A stretch of 39,841 bases of DNA, taken from Yoonia sp. GTDB taxonomy: Bacteria > Pseudomonadota > Alphaproteobacteria > Rhodobacterales > Rhodobacteraceae. The stretch spans positions 1-39,841 of the forward strand of contig JAQXBV010000061.1 in assembly GCA_029252195.1 (NCBI GenBank). The letters are read 5' to 3'. The notes under the pieces are model-generated. The model was given only the letters and a program-made list of their open reading frames with translations. It did not search any database and was not told where the DNA came from. Numbering within the stretch: position 1 is the stretch's first letter; each line of letters opens with the position of its first letter. The position numbers and the translations under genes are program-made. Below, piece by piece: positions 32,556 to 39,841 of the stretch.

Positions 32556-34360
32556 TAGAATGTCCGCTCTTTTGGAGCGATCCGCTTCAGGCTGATGCCA
32601 CCTTGCTTTTCAGTCGTGAGCGGGGTGGTGATGACTGGACGATGAGTCAGCGTAACCTTTGTCCCGTCAACGCGGCTGATTGTATGTACACGCCAGTTTT
32701 CGTCGTCGCGTGTTGCATAATCTTCATGCGCATGGGCGCCACGGCTTTCCTTGCGTGCCTCGGCCCCAACAATCGTGGCAAGCGCGTTTGGCATCAGGTT
32801 GGTCAGCTCAAGCGTTTCCATCAAGTCAGAGTTCCAGACCATCGAGCGGTCGGTGACTTTGATCCCGTCCATCTTGGCAGCAACGGCCGTCATCTTCTCG
32901 ACACCCTCTTTCAAGGTCTTGTCAGTGCGGAATACGGCAGCATCGGCCTGCATGGTCTTCTGCATCTCAAGGCGAAGTTCAGCAGTGGCAACATCACCTT
33001 TTGCATGACGCAGACCGTCAAAGCGATCGAATGCATAGTCGATCGACTTTTGGTTCAGCACAGGGTTGGACGCATCTTTGTCCACAACCTTGCCCGCCTG
33101 AATAGCCGCCGCACGGCCAAAGACCACGAGGTCGATCAACGAGTTAGAGCCCAAACGGTTCGCACCATGCACAGAGGCACAGCCCGCTTCACCCACGGCC
33201 ATCAAACCCGGCACAATCGCGTTTGGATCCTTGGCAGTCGGGTTCAAAACCTCACCGTGATAGTTCGTCGGAATACCGCCCATGTTGTAATGCACAGTCG
33301 GCAAAACAGGGATCGGCTCTTTGGTCACATCCACACCCGCAAAAATCCGCGCGCTTTCCGAAATACCTGGCAGACGCAAGTTCAGCGCCTCGGCTGGCAA
33401 GTGGTTCAGGTTCAGGTGGATATGATCCTTGCCCGCGCCAACACCGCGCCCCTCGCGGATTTCCATCGTCATACAGCGGGACACATAGTCGCGTGGCGCA
33501 AGGTCTTTATAGTTCGGCGCATAACGCTCCATAAACCGCTCGCCTTCGGAGTTGGTCAGATAACCACCCTCACCGCGTGCGCCCTCGGTGATCAGACAGC
33601 CAGCGCCGTAAATCCCCGTCGGGTGGAACTGCACAAACTCCATATCCTGAAGCGCAAGCCCCTGACGGGCGACCATACCGCCGCCATCACCTGTGCAGGT
33701 GTGGGCAGATGTCGCCGAGAAATACGCACGGCCATAACCGCCCGTCGCGAGAACCGTCGTCTTGGCGTTAAACACATGCATCGTGCCGTCATCAAGCTTC
33801 CAAGCAACAACGCCCTGACACTGCCCGTCCTCGGACATGATCAGATCGGTCGCGAAATACTCGATGTAAAATTCGGCCTTTTCCTTGAGCGACTGACCAT
33901 AAAGCGTATGCAAAATCGCGTGGCCTGTGCGGTCTGCGGCAGCACATGTGCGCTGCACTGGGGGACCATCACCGAATTCCGTTGTGTGACCACCAAAGGG
34001 GCGCTGATAAATCTTGCCTTCTTCCGTGCGCGAGAATGGCACACCGTAATGCTCCAACTCGTAAACCGCCTTCGGGGCCTCACGCGCCAGATACTCCATC
34101 GCATCCGTATCGCCGAGCCAATCAGAGCCCTTCACTGTGTCAAACATATGCCACTGCCAGCTATCCGGCCCCATGTTACCAAGGGACGCAGCAATACCAC
34201 CTTGGGCGGCAACCGTGTGAGAACGTGTCGGGAAAACTTTGGTAATACACGCAGTCTTCAGACCCTGCTCGGCAAGCCCGAGCGTTGCGCGTAAACCAGC
34301 CCCACCCGCGCCAATAACGATGGCATCATAAGTGTGGGTTTCATATTCATAAGCGGCCAT
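32555..34360 (-). CDS. sdhA: Succinate dehydrogenase flavoprotein subunit
   Basis: Catalytic subunit of complex II; oxidises succinate to fumarate with covalent FAD. The 601 aa show the dinucleotide fold [20 protein letters not shown], the FAD-attachment [10 protein letters not shown] (His about residue 48), the substrate region [40 protein letters not shown] with the catalytic Arg in REGRGVG, and the C-terminal [16 protein letters not shown] block ([14 protein letters not shown]). It supports the TCA cycle and the succinate branch of the ethylmalonyl-CoA pathway. Starts 20 bases after sdhD. Confidence 0.98.
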   Translation of the reverse strand: MAAYEYETHTYDAIVIGAGGAGLRATLGLAEQGLKTACITKVFPTRSHTVAAQGGIAASLGNMGPDSWQWHMFDTVKGSDWLGDTDAMEYLAREAPKAVYELEHYGVPFSRTEEGKIYQRPFGGHTTEFGDGPPVQRTCAAADRTGHAILHTLYGQSLKEKAEFYIEYFATDLIMSEDGQCQGVVAWKLDDGTMHVFNAKTTVLATGGYGRAYFSATSAHTCTGDGGGMVARQGLALQDMEFVQFHPTGIYGAGCLITEGARGEGGYLTNSEGERFMERYAPNYKDLAPRDYVSRCMTMEIREGRGVGAGKDHIHLNLNHLPAEALNLRLPGISESARIFAGVDVTKEPIPVLPTVHYNMGGIPTNYHGEVLNPTAKDPNAIVPGLMAVGEAGCASVHGANRLGSNSLIDLVVFGRAAAIQAGKVVDKDASNPVLNQKSIDYAFDRFDGLRHAKGDVATAELRLEMQKTMQADAAVFRTDKTLKEGVEKMTAVAAKMDGIKVTDRSMVWNSDLMETLELTNLMPNALATIVGAEARKESRGAHAHEDYATRDDENWRVHTISRVDGTKVTLTHRPVITTPLTTEKQGGISLKRIAPKERTF

Positions 34361-34380
34361 TGTCTTCTACTCCGGCGAAA

Positions 34381-34752
34381 TTAAAGGGCGATCCGCAGCA
34401 CGGCGAAAACGCCAAGGCCAGCAGCACCATAGGAAAGGCATGTCATCGCGACAATCAAAGCTTTGCGGGACACACCCTGCACATAGTCTTCGATCAAAAT
34501 TTGAACACCCCCGCGAAAGTGGATGAAGCTCACTGCAATTGTCATCGCTGCAATGGCGGCAGGCACAGGGCGCGCGTAATAGGCAACCACCTCCTCAAAA
34601 GGGTGCCCCAAAATCGCGCCAAACTGGAAAATGAAAATCGGGATCAAAACCAGCAAACCAACCGAACTCAACGTCATTTGCCAATGGGCCATCGTGCCCG
34701 ACTTTGCCGACCCCATACCAACGGCGCGTTTGCGATCTGTCATAAAACCCAT
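34381..34752 (-). CDS. sdhD: Succinate dehydrogenase membrane anchor subunit
   Basis: Small hydrophobic subunit of 123 aa with three TM helices (SSVGLLVLIPIFIFQFGAIL, VPAAIAAMTIAVSFIHF, LIVAMTCLSYGAAGLGVFAV). FIHFRGGVQILIEDYV carries the conserved His/Asp-Tyr of the SdhD haem and quinone region. MTDRKRAVG, three residues in, could also be the start. It anchors SdhAB with SdhC, and lies 12 bases after sdhC. Confidence 0.93.
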   Translation of the reverse strand: MGFMTDRKRAVGMGSAKSGTMAHWQMTLSSVGLLVLIPIFIFQFGAILGHPFEEVVAYYARPVPAAIAAMTIAVSFIHFRGGVQILIEDYVQGVSRKALIVAMTCLSYGAAGLGVFAVLRIAL

Positions 34753-34764
34753 ATCAAATGCTCC

Positions 34765-35148
34765 TTACAACACGATCGCGGTGAAGATGGTCATCAGCAC
34801 AGAGACGATGATCATGATCAAACCAGCAGTTTCAGATTTCTCGACGTCCAGCATATAGCCTTGATCCCAGATCAGGTGACGGATGCCACCAAACATGTGA
34901 TACCAAATCGCCCATGTGGACAGGAACAGCACCAGATCGCCAAACCAGCTGCGGACAAACCCGTCTGCGGTTGCAAAGGCATCTGGCCCAGCAGCGGCCG
35001 CTACAAACCACCAAACGATCATCAACATCGCGACCAGCAAGGCATTGCCCGTCAGGCGCACGAAAATCGATGTCATTGAGGTCAATTGTGGACGGTAAAT
35101 TGTCAAATGCGGCGACAGCGGGCGATTGCCCCTATTCACATCAGCCAT
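34765..35148 (-). CDS. sdhC: Succinate dehydrogenase cytochrome b556 subunit
   Basis: First gene of the operon: 127-aa membrane subunit with three TM helices. RPLSPHLTIYRPQLTSMTSIFVRLTG is the SdhC N-terminal signature (quinone-site Ser/Arg), and YHMFGGIRHLIWD carries the haem-ligand His. ATG 35148 (MADVNRG) is chosen over the longer frame from 35184, with GGGAG upstream. The following 250 bases upstream contain the operon's control region. Confidence 0.94.
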   Translation of the reverse strand: MADVNRGNRPLSPHLTIYRPQLTSMTSIFVRLTGNALLVAMLMIVWWFVAAAAGPDAFATADGFVRSWFGDLVLFLSTWAIWYHMFGGIRHLIWDQGYMLDVEKSETAGLIMIIVSVLMTIFTAIVL

Positions 35149-35402
35149 TCTATAGCTCCCTAAAACGATAGCGCCTGCGCGCAATTTGTTTCTTTTTGCA
35201 CGAAACTTTGGGCAGAGTCACGCAGACACATGTTCATAAATCATGAAAACAGCACCTGTTAGCGCAAAAATATGTGACATGTGATCACAGGCGAAAATCT
35301 TGTGATCACAGACGCGACCATTTTCAGGAAATGATTTTACGTTCACCGGTTTTTTATTGACCTGCGCGTCGCATCATATCGTGACGTTTAAACTGCCGTG
35401 AC
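35149..35402 (-). promoter_or_regulatory. sdhC upstream region
   Basis: A 254-base gap between the sdhC start and the end of the next gene, AT-rich and without a coding frame. It contains two TGTGATCACA palindromes (35280-35289 and 35301-35310), a TTCAT-N5-ATGAA inverted repeat (35233-35247), and an extra TGTGA at 35273. The last matches the half site of CRP/FNR-type regulators. This is the probable promoter of sdhCDA-lipoproteins-sdhB. Confidence 0.6.
35280..35310. promoter_or_regulatory. Paired TGTGATCACA palindromes
   Basis: Two identical 10-bp perfect palindromes whose starts are 21 bases apart, i.e. two helical turns on the same DNA face, about 130-160 bases upstream of the sdhC start. 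This is the expected form of a cooperative operator. The CRP consensus (TGTGA-N6-TCACA) differs by lacking the 6-base spacer, so the regulator is not identified. Confidence 0.6.
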
Positions 35403-35825
35403 CTATTTGAGCTTTTCCAAAACGGCCCCTATCGACGAATTAGTCGTGAATGATAAGAAATGTATCTCGCCACCAACATCAGCACTCGTCAACAAGAGAG
35501 CAAGTGGTGCCCCACCCTTTTCGGTAAAATAAAGAACAACATCCTGATAGAACCCTGGGGATTCATGGCGCTGCAAAATCGTCTGGCATCGTACAAAATC
35601 GCCATCGATTACGCTATTCAACGGGGCAAATAACGCGGCCGCTCCATTAGGAGGAACTGGAAAGGAATATCCCAGTAGTTCGGCGAATTGCTCATAGTCT
35701 TTTTCAAAAAATGCATCCTTCGCCGCCTCCATCTCCGGAATTATGACAAGGTCTTTACCTTTGCACGTTTGTGCAGAGGCAACTGAAGCGGTCAGGCAAA
35801 ACGCCAAAGGGATCAATAATTTCAT
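35403..35825 (-). CDS. Exported protein of unknown function
   Basis: 140 aa with a clear signal peptide (LLIPLAFCLTASVASAQ) and a mature part having two Cys (QTCKGK and RCQTIL) and no domain I recognise. DFVRCQTILQRHESPGFYQD and a hydrophobic LYFTEKGGAPLALLLTSADV strand suggest a small alpha/beta periplasmic fold. Its ATG overlaps the stop of mesaconyl-CoA hydratase (ATGA), so it is the last gene of that operon. Base composition is somewhat less GC-rich than its neighbours. Confidence 0.7.
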   Translation of the reverse strand: MKLLIPLAFCLTASVASAQTCKGKDLVIIPEMEAAKDAFFEKDYEQFAELLGYSFPVPPNGAAALFAPLNSVIDGDFVRCQTILQRHESPGFYQDVVLYFTEKGGAPLALLLTSADVGGEIHFLSFTTNSSIGAVLEKLK

Positions 35826-36847
35826 AGCGGCATCAATGCCCAGTAATCGAGATCAAGCAACACCTCGGGCAGATATTTCCCATCATTCCCCCGCAATGCT
35901 CCAGCCGCCCCTTTAGTCGCAACCAAACGCAGCCGAATGGCCCCGACACCCGCCGCCGACGTCTCGGCCTTGTCCAACACTTCCGTCCAAGCCCGCACCG
36001 TATCACCAGCAAAACAAGGGTTCGCATGGGCGCCACCATTGAGCGCCACAATCATCTGCGCATTTGCCAGCCCGTTAAACGACAGCGCGCGGGCCAGTGA
36101 AATCACATGACCGCCATAGATCAACCGCTTCCCGTCCGCACGGTTCGTCGCATCGAAATGCACCTTCGCCGTGTTTTGCCAAAGCCGTGTCGCGAGCATA
36201 TGCTCGGCCTCTTCAATCGTGACGCCATCCACATGATCAATCACCTCGCCAACGGCATAATCGCCCCAGCGGTGCGGCTCGCCAGCGGAGGTGAAATCAT
36301 AACGCGAGAAATCGAGCCCTTCTGGGATTACCAAATCCGCAGGGTCCACAACGGCGCGCAACTCAGGAATAACCGCCTCAGGTGCAGCACCTTCAGAACG
36401 GCGCTTCACCATCACCCAGCGGACATACTCAAGCACAGGAACGCCATGCTGATTGGTTCCGGTCGTACGGACCCAAACAACGCCAGACTTGCCGTTCGAG
36501 TTCTGCTTTACCCCGATCACTTCAGAGGTCGAGGTCAGCGTATCGCCAACCCAAACAGGCGCCAACCAACGGCCCTCGGCATAGCCCAGATTTGCCACCG
36601 CATTGAGCGACACATCAGGGACAGTTTTGCCAAACACGGTATGAAAGGTAATCAGATCATCCAGCGGACTGGCCGCCAGACCACAAGCGCGGGCAAATTC
36701 GTCAGAGGAATGCAGCGCACCACGGGCGGGATAAAGCGCATGATAAAGCGCCCTCTCCCCCCCGGATATCGTGCGCGGTACCGCGTGGACGATCACATCG
36801 CCCACGGCATAATCCTCGAAAAATCGACCCGCGTTTGTCTTGCTCAT
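35822..36847 (-). CDS. mch: Mesaconyl-CoA hydratase (MaoC family)
   Basis: Ethylmalonyl-CoA pathway hydratase: mesaconyl-C1-CoA to beta-methylmalyl-CoA. The 341 aa form two MaoC-type hot-dog modules: GRFFEDYAVGDVIVHAVPRT opens the first, RWGDYAVGEVIDHVDGVTIE the second, with HFDATNRADGKRLIYGGHVISLARAL as the typical hydratase-motif region. Long two-module form and linkage to a malyl-CoA thioesterase-type gene favour this over generic enoyl-CoA hydratase. Overlaps DUF1737 upstream (TAATG) and an exported-protein gene downstream (ATGA). Confidence 0.93.
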   Translation of the reverse strand: MSKTNAGRFFEDYAVGDVIVHAVPRTISGGERALYHALYPARGALHSSDEFARACGLAASPLDDLITFHTVFGKTVPDVSLNAVANLGYAEGRWLAPVWVGDTLTSTSEVIGVKQNSNGKSGVVWVRTTGTNQHGVPVLEYVRWVMVKRRSEGAAPEAVIPELRAVVDPADLVIPEGLDFSRYDFTSAGEPHRWGDYAVGEVIDHVDGVTIEEAEHMLATRLWQNTAKVHFDATNRADGKRLIYGGHVISLARALSFNGLANAQMIVALNGGAHANPCFAGDTVRAWTEVLDKAETSAAGVGAIRLRLVATKGAAGALRGNDGKYLPEVLLDLDYWALMPL

Positions 36848-37050
36848 TACGCTTCGCCCAGTTTCATGTCGCGGGAGTATTCACCGTCTGCGTCCTTGGT
36901 CACTGCCTGCGCGCAACGCATCACACCATTGGCCGCATCAAAGGCATATTGCGGATCACCGTAAAGCGACCAGCCCTTGCTCAGGGCCTCGGTCACACGG
37001 TGGCAAAATTCGGACGTGTCGTCTTCAGTGATAAGTCGATATACAATCAT
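36847..37050 (-). CDS. DUF1737 domain protein
   Basis: 67-aa protein starting MIVYRLITEDDTSEFCHRVTE and continuing LSKGWSLYGDPQYAFD, the DUF1737 signature, which resembles the start of double-psi or plant-type regulatory domains of unknown function. It is fully embedded in the mcl2-nnrU-DUF1737-mch operon, 3 bases after the NnrU-like gene and overlapping mch by one base. Co-translation is the main hint of relevance; no activity can be stated. Confidence 0.85.
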   Translation of the reverse strand: MIVYRLITEDDTSEFCHRVTEALSKGWSLYGDPQYAFDAANGVMRCAQAVTKDADGEYSRDMKLGEA

Positions 37051-37053
37051 GTT

Positions 37054-37602
37054 CTATCCAAACGGGTTATAGCCAAGCGCGATATGGATCGCAGACACAA
37101 CGGCAACCACGACCACGGTCACGATCACGGCTGTGATCTCTTTCTTCACAGGCACTGCATGATACGGGCCGCGCGGCCCTTCGGCGCGATTGATCAAGAT
37201 CACCTCGACCACGGCCCACGCCAACAAGCCCCCAAACAGTACAAAACCTGGCGTATCGCCGTTCACTAGCAAATGCGCGACCGCCCAGATTTTCACCGCC
37301 GTCAGTTGCGGGTGGCGGATAAATTTGGTGAGCTTCGTTTTGGCGGCACTGGTCGCAAAGACGTAAAACGCAAGCACCATCAGTAGATTATTGATCCCCG
37401 TCATCGCGGGGCTTCGGCCCCAGAATATGGTCCCTTCGGCACCACGATAGCCCACGATCATCAAGACAAGGGCTATAAACGACCCCACCGTGACGACCAT
37501 TTTCCCCTTGCCACCAAGGCTTGCGCGATACGCAGGCGCGAGCCGCTTCCACAGGTGGACACCAGACCAAAGAACAACGCCAAGAATAAGTAGTAACATC
37601 AT
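37054..37602 (-). CDS. NnrU family membrane protein
   Basis: 182-aa polytopic membrane protein with about five TM segments. It resembles NnrU, named from a denitrification locus, and shares with it and with isoprenylcysteine-methyltransferase-like proteins the segment RHPQLTAVKIWAVAHLLVNGD (about residues 95-115). No denitrification genes are nearby, so the name is only a family label. ATG-ATG at the start; it overlaps the mcl2 stop by 4 bases. Confidence 0.85.
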   Translation of the reverse strand: MMLLLILGVVLWSGVHLWKRLAPAYRASLGGKGKMVVTVGSFIALVLMIVGYRGAEGTIFWGRSPAMTGINNLLMVLAFYVFATSAAKTKLTKFIRHPQLTAVKIWAVAHLLVNGDTPGFVLFGGLLAWAVVEVILINRAEGPRGPYHAVPVKKEITAVIVTVVVVAVVSAIHIALGYNPFG

Positions 37603-38429
37603 GCCTCCAATGCGGCGATGGCCGCGGCTTTCGCCAAAGTCGCCTTTGCCGTGAGAATATGCAAGTTCTCAACGATCTTGCCGTCAACAACCACAACACC
37701 ATCCGCTGTGGCTTCAAAAGCCTCAATCTGACGGGTCGCGAGGTCAATTTCCGCGTCCGTCGGACCAAAGGTGGCATTGCAAATCGCAACCTGCGCTGGG
37801 TGGATCAAGGTCTTGCCATCAAAACCCATGTCGCGGCCTTCGGCACATTCAGCTTCCAAACCCTCTTCATCCTTGAAGGCATTATAAACGCCGTCCAAAA
37901 CAACAATCCCCGCAGCCTTCGCAGCCAGCACAGACATCTGCAAAGCCGTCATCAGGGCGGCCCGACTGCGCGAATTCAAATCCTTCGCCAAATCGTTGGT
38001 GCCCAGCACAAACCCAGCCATGCGGGGATGCGCGGCAATCTCGGCTGCATTCAAAACGCCCCTTGGCGTCTCGATCATGGCCCAAATCGGCTTGTCAGGG
38101 ATCATCGTGGCGAGAGCATCAACATCCGCCGCCCCATTCACCTTCGGCAGCAATACAGCATCGCAATCCATCGCGGCAATCGCCTTCGCATCATCGGCTC
38201 CCCACGGCGTATCAAGCCCGTTCATCCGCACAACACGCAAACGCGCCCCGTATCCACCCTCCGCGAGGCAGCCCGCAAGGGTCTGACGAGCATCGCCCTT
38301 CGCCTCAGGCGCAACCGCATCTTCCAAATCAAACAAGATCACATCAACAGGTAACCCCCGTGCCTTGTCCAAGGCACGCTCCTTAGAGCCTGGAATATAA
38401 AGAGCGGAACGAAATGGACGGTCATGCAT
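37599..38429 (-). CDS. mcl2: HpcH/HpaI-type CoA-ester lyase, likely (3S)-malyl-CoA thioesterase
   Basis: CitE/HpcH-fold enzyme of 276 aa. Signatures: SALYIPGSKERALDKARGL, FDLEDAVAPEAK (metal-binding acidic residues), VVRMNGLDTPWGADD, WAMIETPRGVLNA, and VLGTNDLAKDLN. Rhodobacteraceae have two paralogues: longer Mcl1 (malyl-/methylmalyl-CoA lyase) and shorter Mcl2, which hydrolyses (3S)-malyl-CoA to malate. The length, the MHDRPFRSALYIPGS start and the operon with mesaconyl-CoA hydratase favour Mcl2, but a lyase activity cannot be excluded. First gene of the operon. Confidence 0.83.
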   Translation of the reverse strand: MHDRPFRSALYIPGSKERALDKARGLPVDVILFDLEDAVAPEAKGDARQTLAGCLAEGGYGARLRVVRMNGLDTPWGADDAKAIAAMDCDAVLLPKVNGAADVDALATMIPDKPIWAMIETPRGVLNAAEIAAHPRMAGFVLGTNDLAKDLNSRSRAALMTALQMSVLAAKAAGIVVLDGVYNAFKDEEGLEAECAEGRDMGFDGKTLIHPAQVAICNATFGPTDAEIDLATRQIEAFEATADGVVVVDGKIVENLHILTAKATLAKAAAIAALEA

Positions 38430-38593
38430 AGATTCTTCCTCGCAATATTATTGCGCCAAATTGGGCAGATTTCTCACAATCATTCAACCCGAAATTTGCC
38501 GCAATGCAGCATACACGCACCGTCACGGTGGGTTAACCGCTTTTGCGTCTCGTCGCAGGAATACTTCCTCATCCGGTCTCTCGACGTAAGGTG

Positions 38594-38911
38594 ATGAAAA
38601 TGAACCGACAAATCTTTGCACTCTCTTTTGGGCTGATGGGCATGATCCTTGCGGCCGAACATGCCAACGCGCAAGCGGCCCCCTGCGGCGATCATACGGC
38701 CATCGCACAAAACCTCGCCGCGACATTTGGCGAAACGCTGCAATCCATCGGCTTGGCCACCAATAACACCATCGTCGAAGTCTATGCATCCGAGGCGGGG
38801 AGCTGGACCATCACAGTGAGCACAGCAGAAGGCCAGACCTGCCTTGTGGCGGCGGGTCAAGCCTTTCAACATATCTCCGAGGCTTTGCCAAATCCTGACC
38901 CGGACGCCTAG
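38594..38911 (+). CDS. Small exported protein of unknown function
   Basis: 105 aa with a signal peptide (QIFALSFGLMGMILAAEHANAQ) and a mature part with two Cys (APCGDH and QTCLVA) likely forming a disulfide, and a pattern LAATFGETLQSIGLATNNTIVEVYA-like then SWTITVSTAEGQTC. No domain named. ATG 38594 or 38600 may start it (AAGGTG just upstream); 38543 is rejected. Its stop overlaps the convergent TauE-like gene by 4 bases (CTAG). Confidence 0.7.
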   Translation: MKMNRQIFALSFGLMGMILAAEHANAQAAPCGDHTAIAQNLAATFGETLQSIGLATNNTIVEVYASEAGSWTITVSTAEGQTCLVAAGQAFQHISEALPNPDPDA

Positions 38912-39696
38912 GTCAAAGCGATCCAGATCAACCGCACACCGGTGATCGCCAAGACAACATAAGTCAGCCCGAAAAACGCGCGCTCGGGCACGATCTTATG
39001 GGCCTTAACGCCAAGCCACGCACCGATCAACGCAAAGGGCGCGAGCAACACCGCGCCCTTGAACGTATCCAGCGTGAAGATCCCCAAAAAGAAGTAGGGT
39101 ACGAACTTAAGCCAGTTGATCGCCCAAAATGTGATCACCGAGGTCGCCTGATAGGTCAGCTTATTGAGCCCCTGCGACAGCATGAAAATCGCAGAAGGCG
39201 GCCCGCCTGCGTGACTGACAAAGCTGGTAAAGCACGCAACAAGCCCCGCCGTCCACGCATAACGGCGCTTGAATGGCAGGCGGCGCACCTTCAACAGCCC
39301 CATCCGCTTCGACATCTGGAACGCCACAAACAACAGACACATGACCCCGATCAGCACACGGAACACATCGGCATTCACCAGCGAATACACCAGCGCCGCC
39401 AGTGCCACACCGGGTACAGCCCCGATGATCATCCCCTTGGCCGAGGGGGTGTCCCACTGCTTCCAATAGGGACGCAGGGTCGCGGCATCAATCAGCATCA
39501 AAAGCGGCAGCACAATGCCCAGCGCGGCCCCCGGCGGCACGACAAGCGCAAGAATCGCACCCGAGACAAAGGCAGCCCCTGATCCGAATCCCCCCTTCGA
39601 AATGCCGGCAAAAATGATGGCAGGGATGCCAAATGCAAAAAATTGCCAGCCATATTCAATCAGCGGAAAACCTGCTATCACACCTGTATTAACCAC
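38908..39696 (-). CDS. TauE/SafE-family membrane transporter (262 aa)
   Basis: Second TauE/SafE (DUF81) protein of the window, 262 aa with about eight TM helices. The first repeat reads AIIFAGISKGGFGSGAAFVSGAIL, the second CFTSFVSHAGGPPSAIFML; both differ from the GVGGGF repeats of the gene at 16.5 kb, so they are distinct subfamilies rather than recent duplicates. Substrate unknown; possibly an anion exporter. The start ATG 39696 lies in TTAATACAGG; TTAACCACTCTTTAG around it resembles but does not match a CtrA box. Confidence 0.88.
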   Translation of the reverse strand: MVNTGVIAGFPLIEYGWQFFAFGIPAIIFAGISKGGFGSGAAFVSGAILALVVPPGAALGIVLPLLMLIDAATLRPYWKQWDTPSAKGMIIGAVPGVALAALVYSLVNADVFRVLIGVMCLLFVAFQMSKRMGLLKVRRLPFKRRYAWTAGLVACFTSFVSHAGGPPSAIFMLSQGLNKLTYQATSVITFWAINWLKFVPYFFLGIFTLDTFKGAVLLAPFALIGAWLGVKAHKIVPERAFFGLTYVVLAITGVRLIWIALT

Positions 39697-39821
39697 TCTT
39701 TAGCGCAATACGTCATAGAGACCCACAACGTAATTTGCGATGCTGCAGCGCGGCGCACTTGCGTATGAGACCACAAAGATTTACCCAATGCTGCAAATTC
39801 AACCCAAATAGGACGCATCAC

Positions 39822-39841
39822 ATGGCCAGACCTAAAATTGC
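39822..39841 (+). CDS. mdh: Malate dehydrogenase, first codons (cut by window end)
   Basis: ATG 39822 with AGGAC eight bases upstream opens MARPKIA, the usual N-terminus of alphaproteobacterial malate dehydrogenase (which continues into the NAD-binding GAGQIGG). Only six whole codons are present, so the call rests on this match and on the TCA-cycle setting (sdh operon in the same window). Confidence 0.65.

Noticed and set aside
32537..34294. 585-codon open frame antisense to sdhA
   Set aside because: Arg/His-rich composition and complete overlap with a secure sdhA; a typical shadow frame in GC-rich DNA.
39687..39701. TTAA-N7-TTAG as a second CtrA box
   Set aside because: One mismatch in the essential half and it overlaps the TauE-like start codon; too weak to claim.

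Overview
The window looks like chromosomal DNA of a marine-type alphaproteobacterium of the order Rhodobacterales (Roseobacter group). The evidence is the ethylmalonyl-CoA pathway genes (ccr, ecm, mesaconyl-CoA hydratase, malyl-CoA thioesterase), an sdhCDA/sdhB operon followed by the start of a malate dehydrogenase reading MARPKI, a luxR-luxI pair preceded by a small Roseobacter-type ORF, a TauE/TIGR02186 pair, and GC-rich coding DNA with pervasive ATGA, TAATG and TGATG start-stop overlaps. No rRNA, tRNA or CRISPR array was seen.

Layout. (1) 1-7.6 kb: yraN and rsmI on the minus strand, divergent from an LpoA-type lipoprotein, glnD and murJ, with a catalytically dead rhomboid facing them. (2) 7.6-11.5 kb: trpS, a VOC-fold protein, a universal stress protein, nfuA, tsaB and rimI. 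(3) 11.6-16.4 kb: a complete BMP-type nucleoside ABC transporter (binding protein, double ATPase, two permeases) with a hairpin after the binding-protein gene. (4) 16.5-19.7 kb: TauE-like exporter, TIGR02186 protein and a RecD-like helicase. (5) 19.7-21.6 kb: a quorum-sensing operon (71-aa small ORF, luxR, luxI) whose upstream region carries a full TTAA-N7-TTAA CtrA-type box. (6) 21.6-26.5 kb: ccr, a PlsB-like acyltransferase and ecm. (7) 26.5-27.8 kb: a small graveyard of a dismantled IS3-family element, an AT-rich broken ORF and an Rhs core remnant. It is followed by a secreted DUF4329 protein. (8) 28.4-30.9 kb: deoD, an aldo/keto reductase and a DUF1989 protein. (9) 31-35.4 kb: the sdh operon, with two lipoprotein genes between sdhA and sdhB. 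(10) 35.4-39.8 kb: an operon of malyl-CoA thioesterase, NnrU-like, DUF1737, mesaconyl-CoA hydratase and a small exported protein; then a small exported protein, a second TauE-like permease and the first codons of mdh.

How it fits together. Much of the right half serves acetyl-CoA assimilation: Ccr and Ecm make methylsuccinyl-CoA, mesaconyl-CoA hydratase and malyl-CoA thioesterase act later in the same pathway, and Sdh and Mdh take the C4 products through the TCA cycle. The nucleoside transporter and DeoD form a plausible purine-nucleoside uptake and phosphorolysis pair, though they are about 12 kb apart.

Most worth a second look: the CtrA-type box on the luxR operon; the yraN start, where an expected ATGA junction reads ATAA; the rhomboid lacking both catalytic residues; exactly 4-bp stop-codon overlaps at four of five convergent gene junctions; two TGTGATCACA palindromes 21 bp apart upstream of sdhC; and the Rhs remnant abutting a secreted DUF4329 gene.
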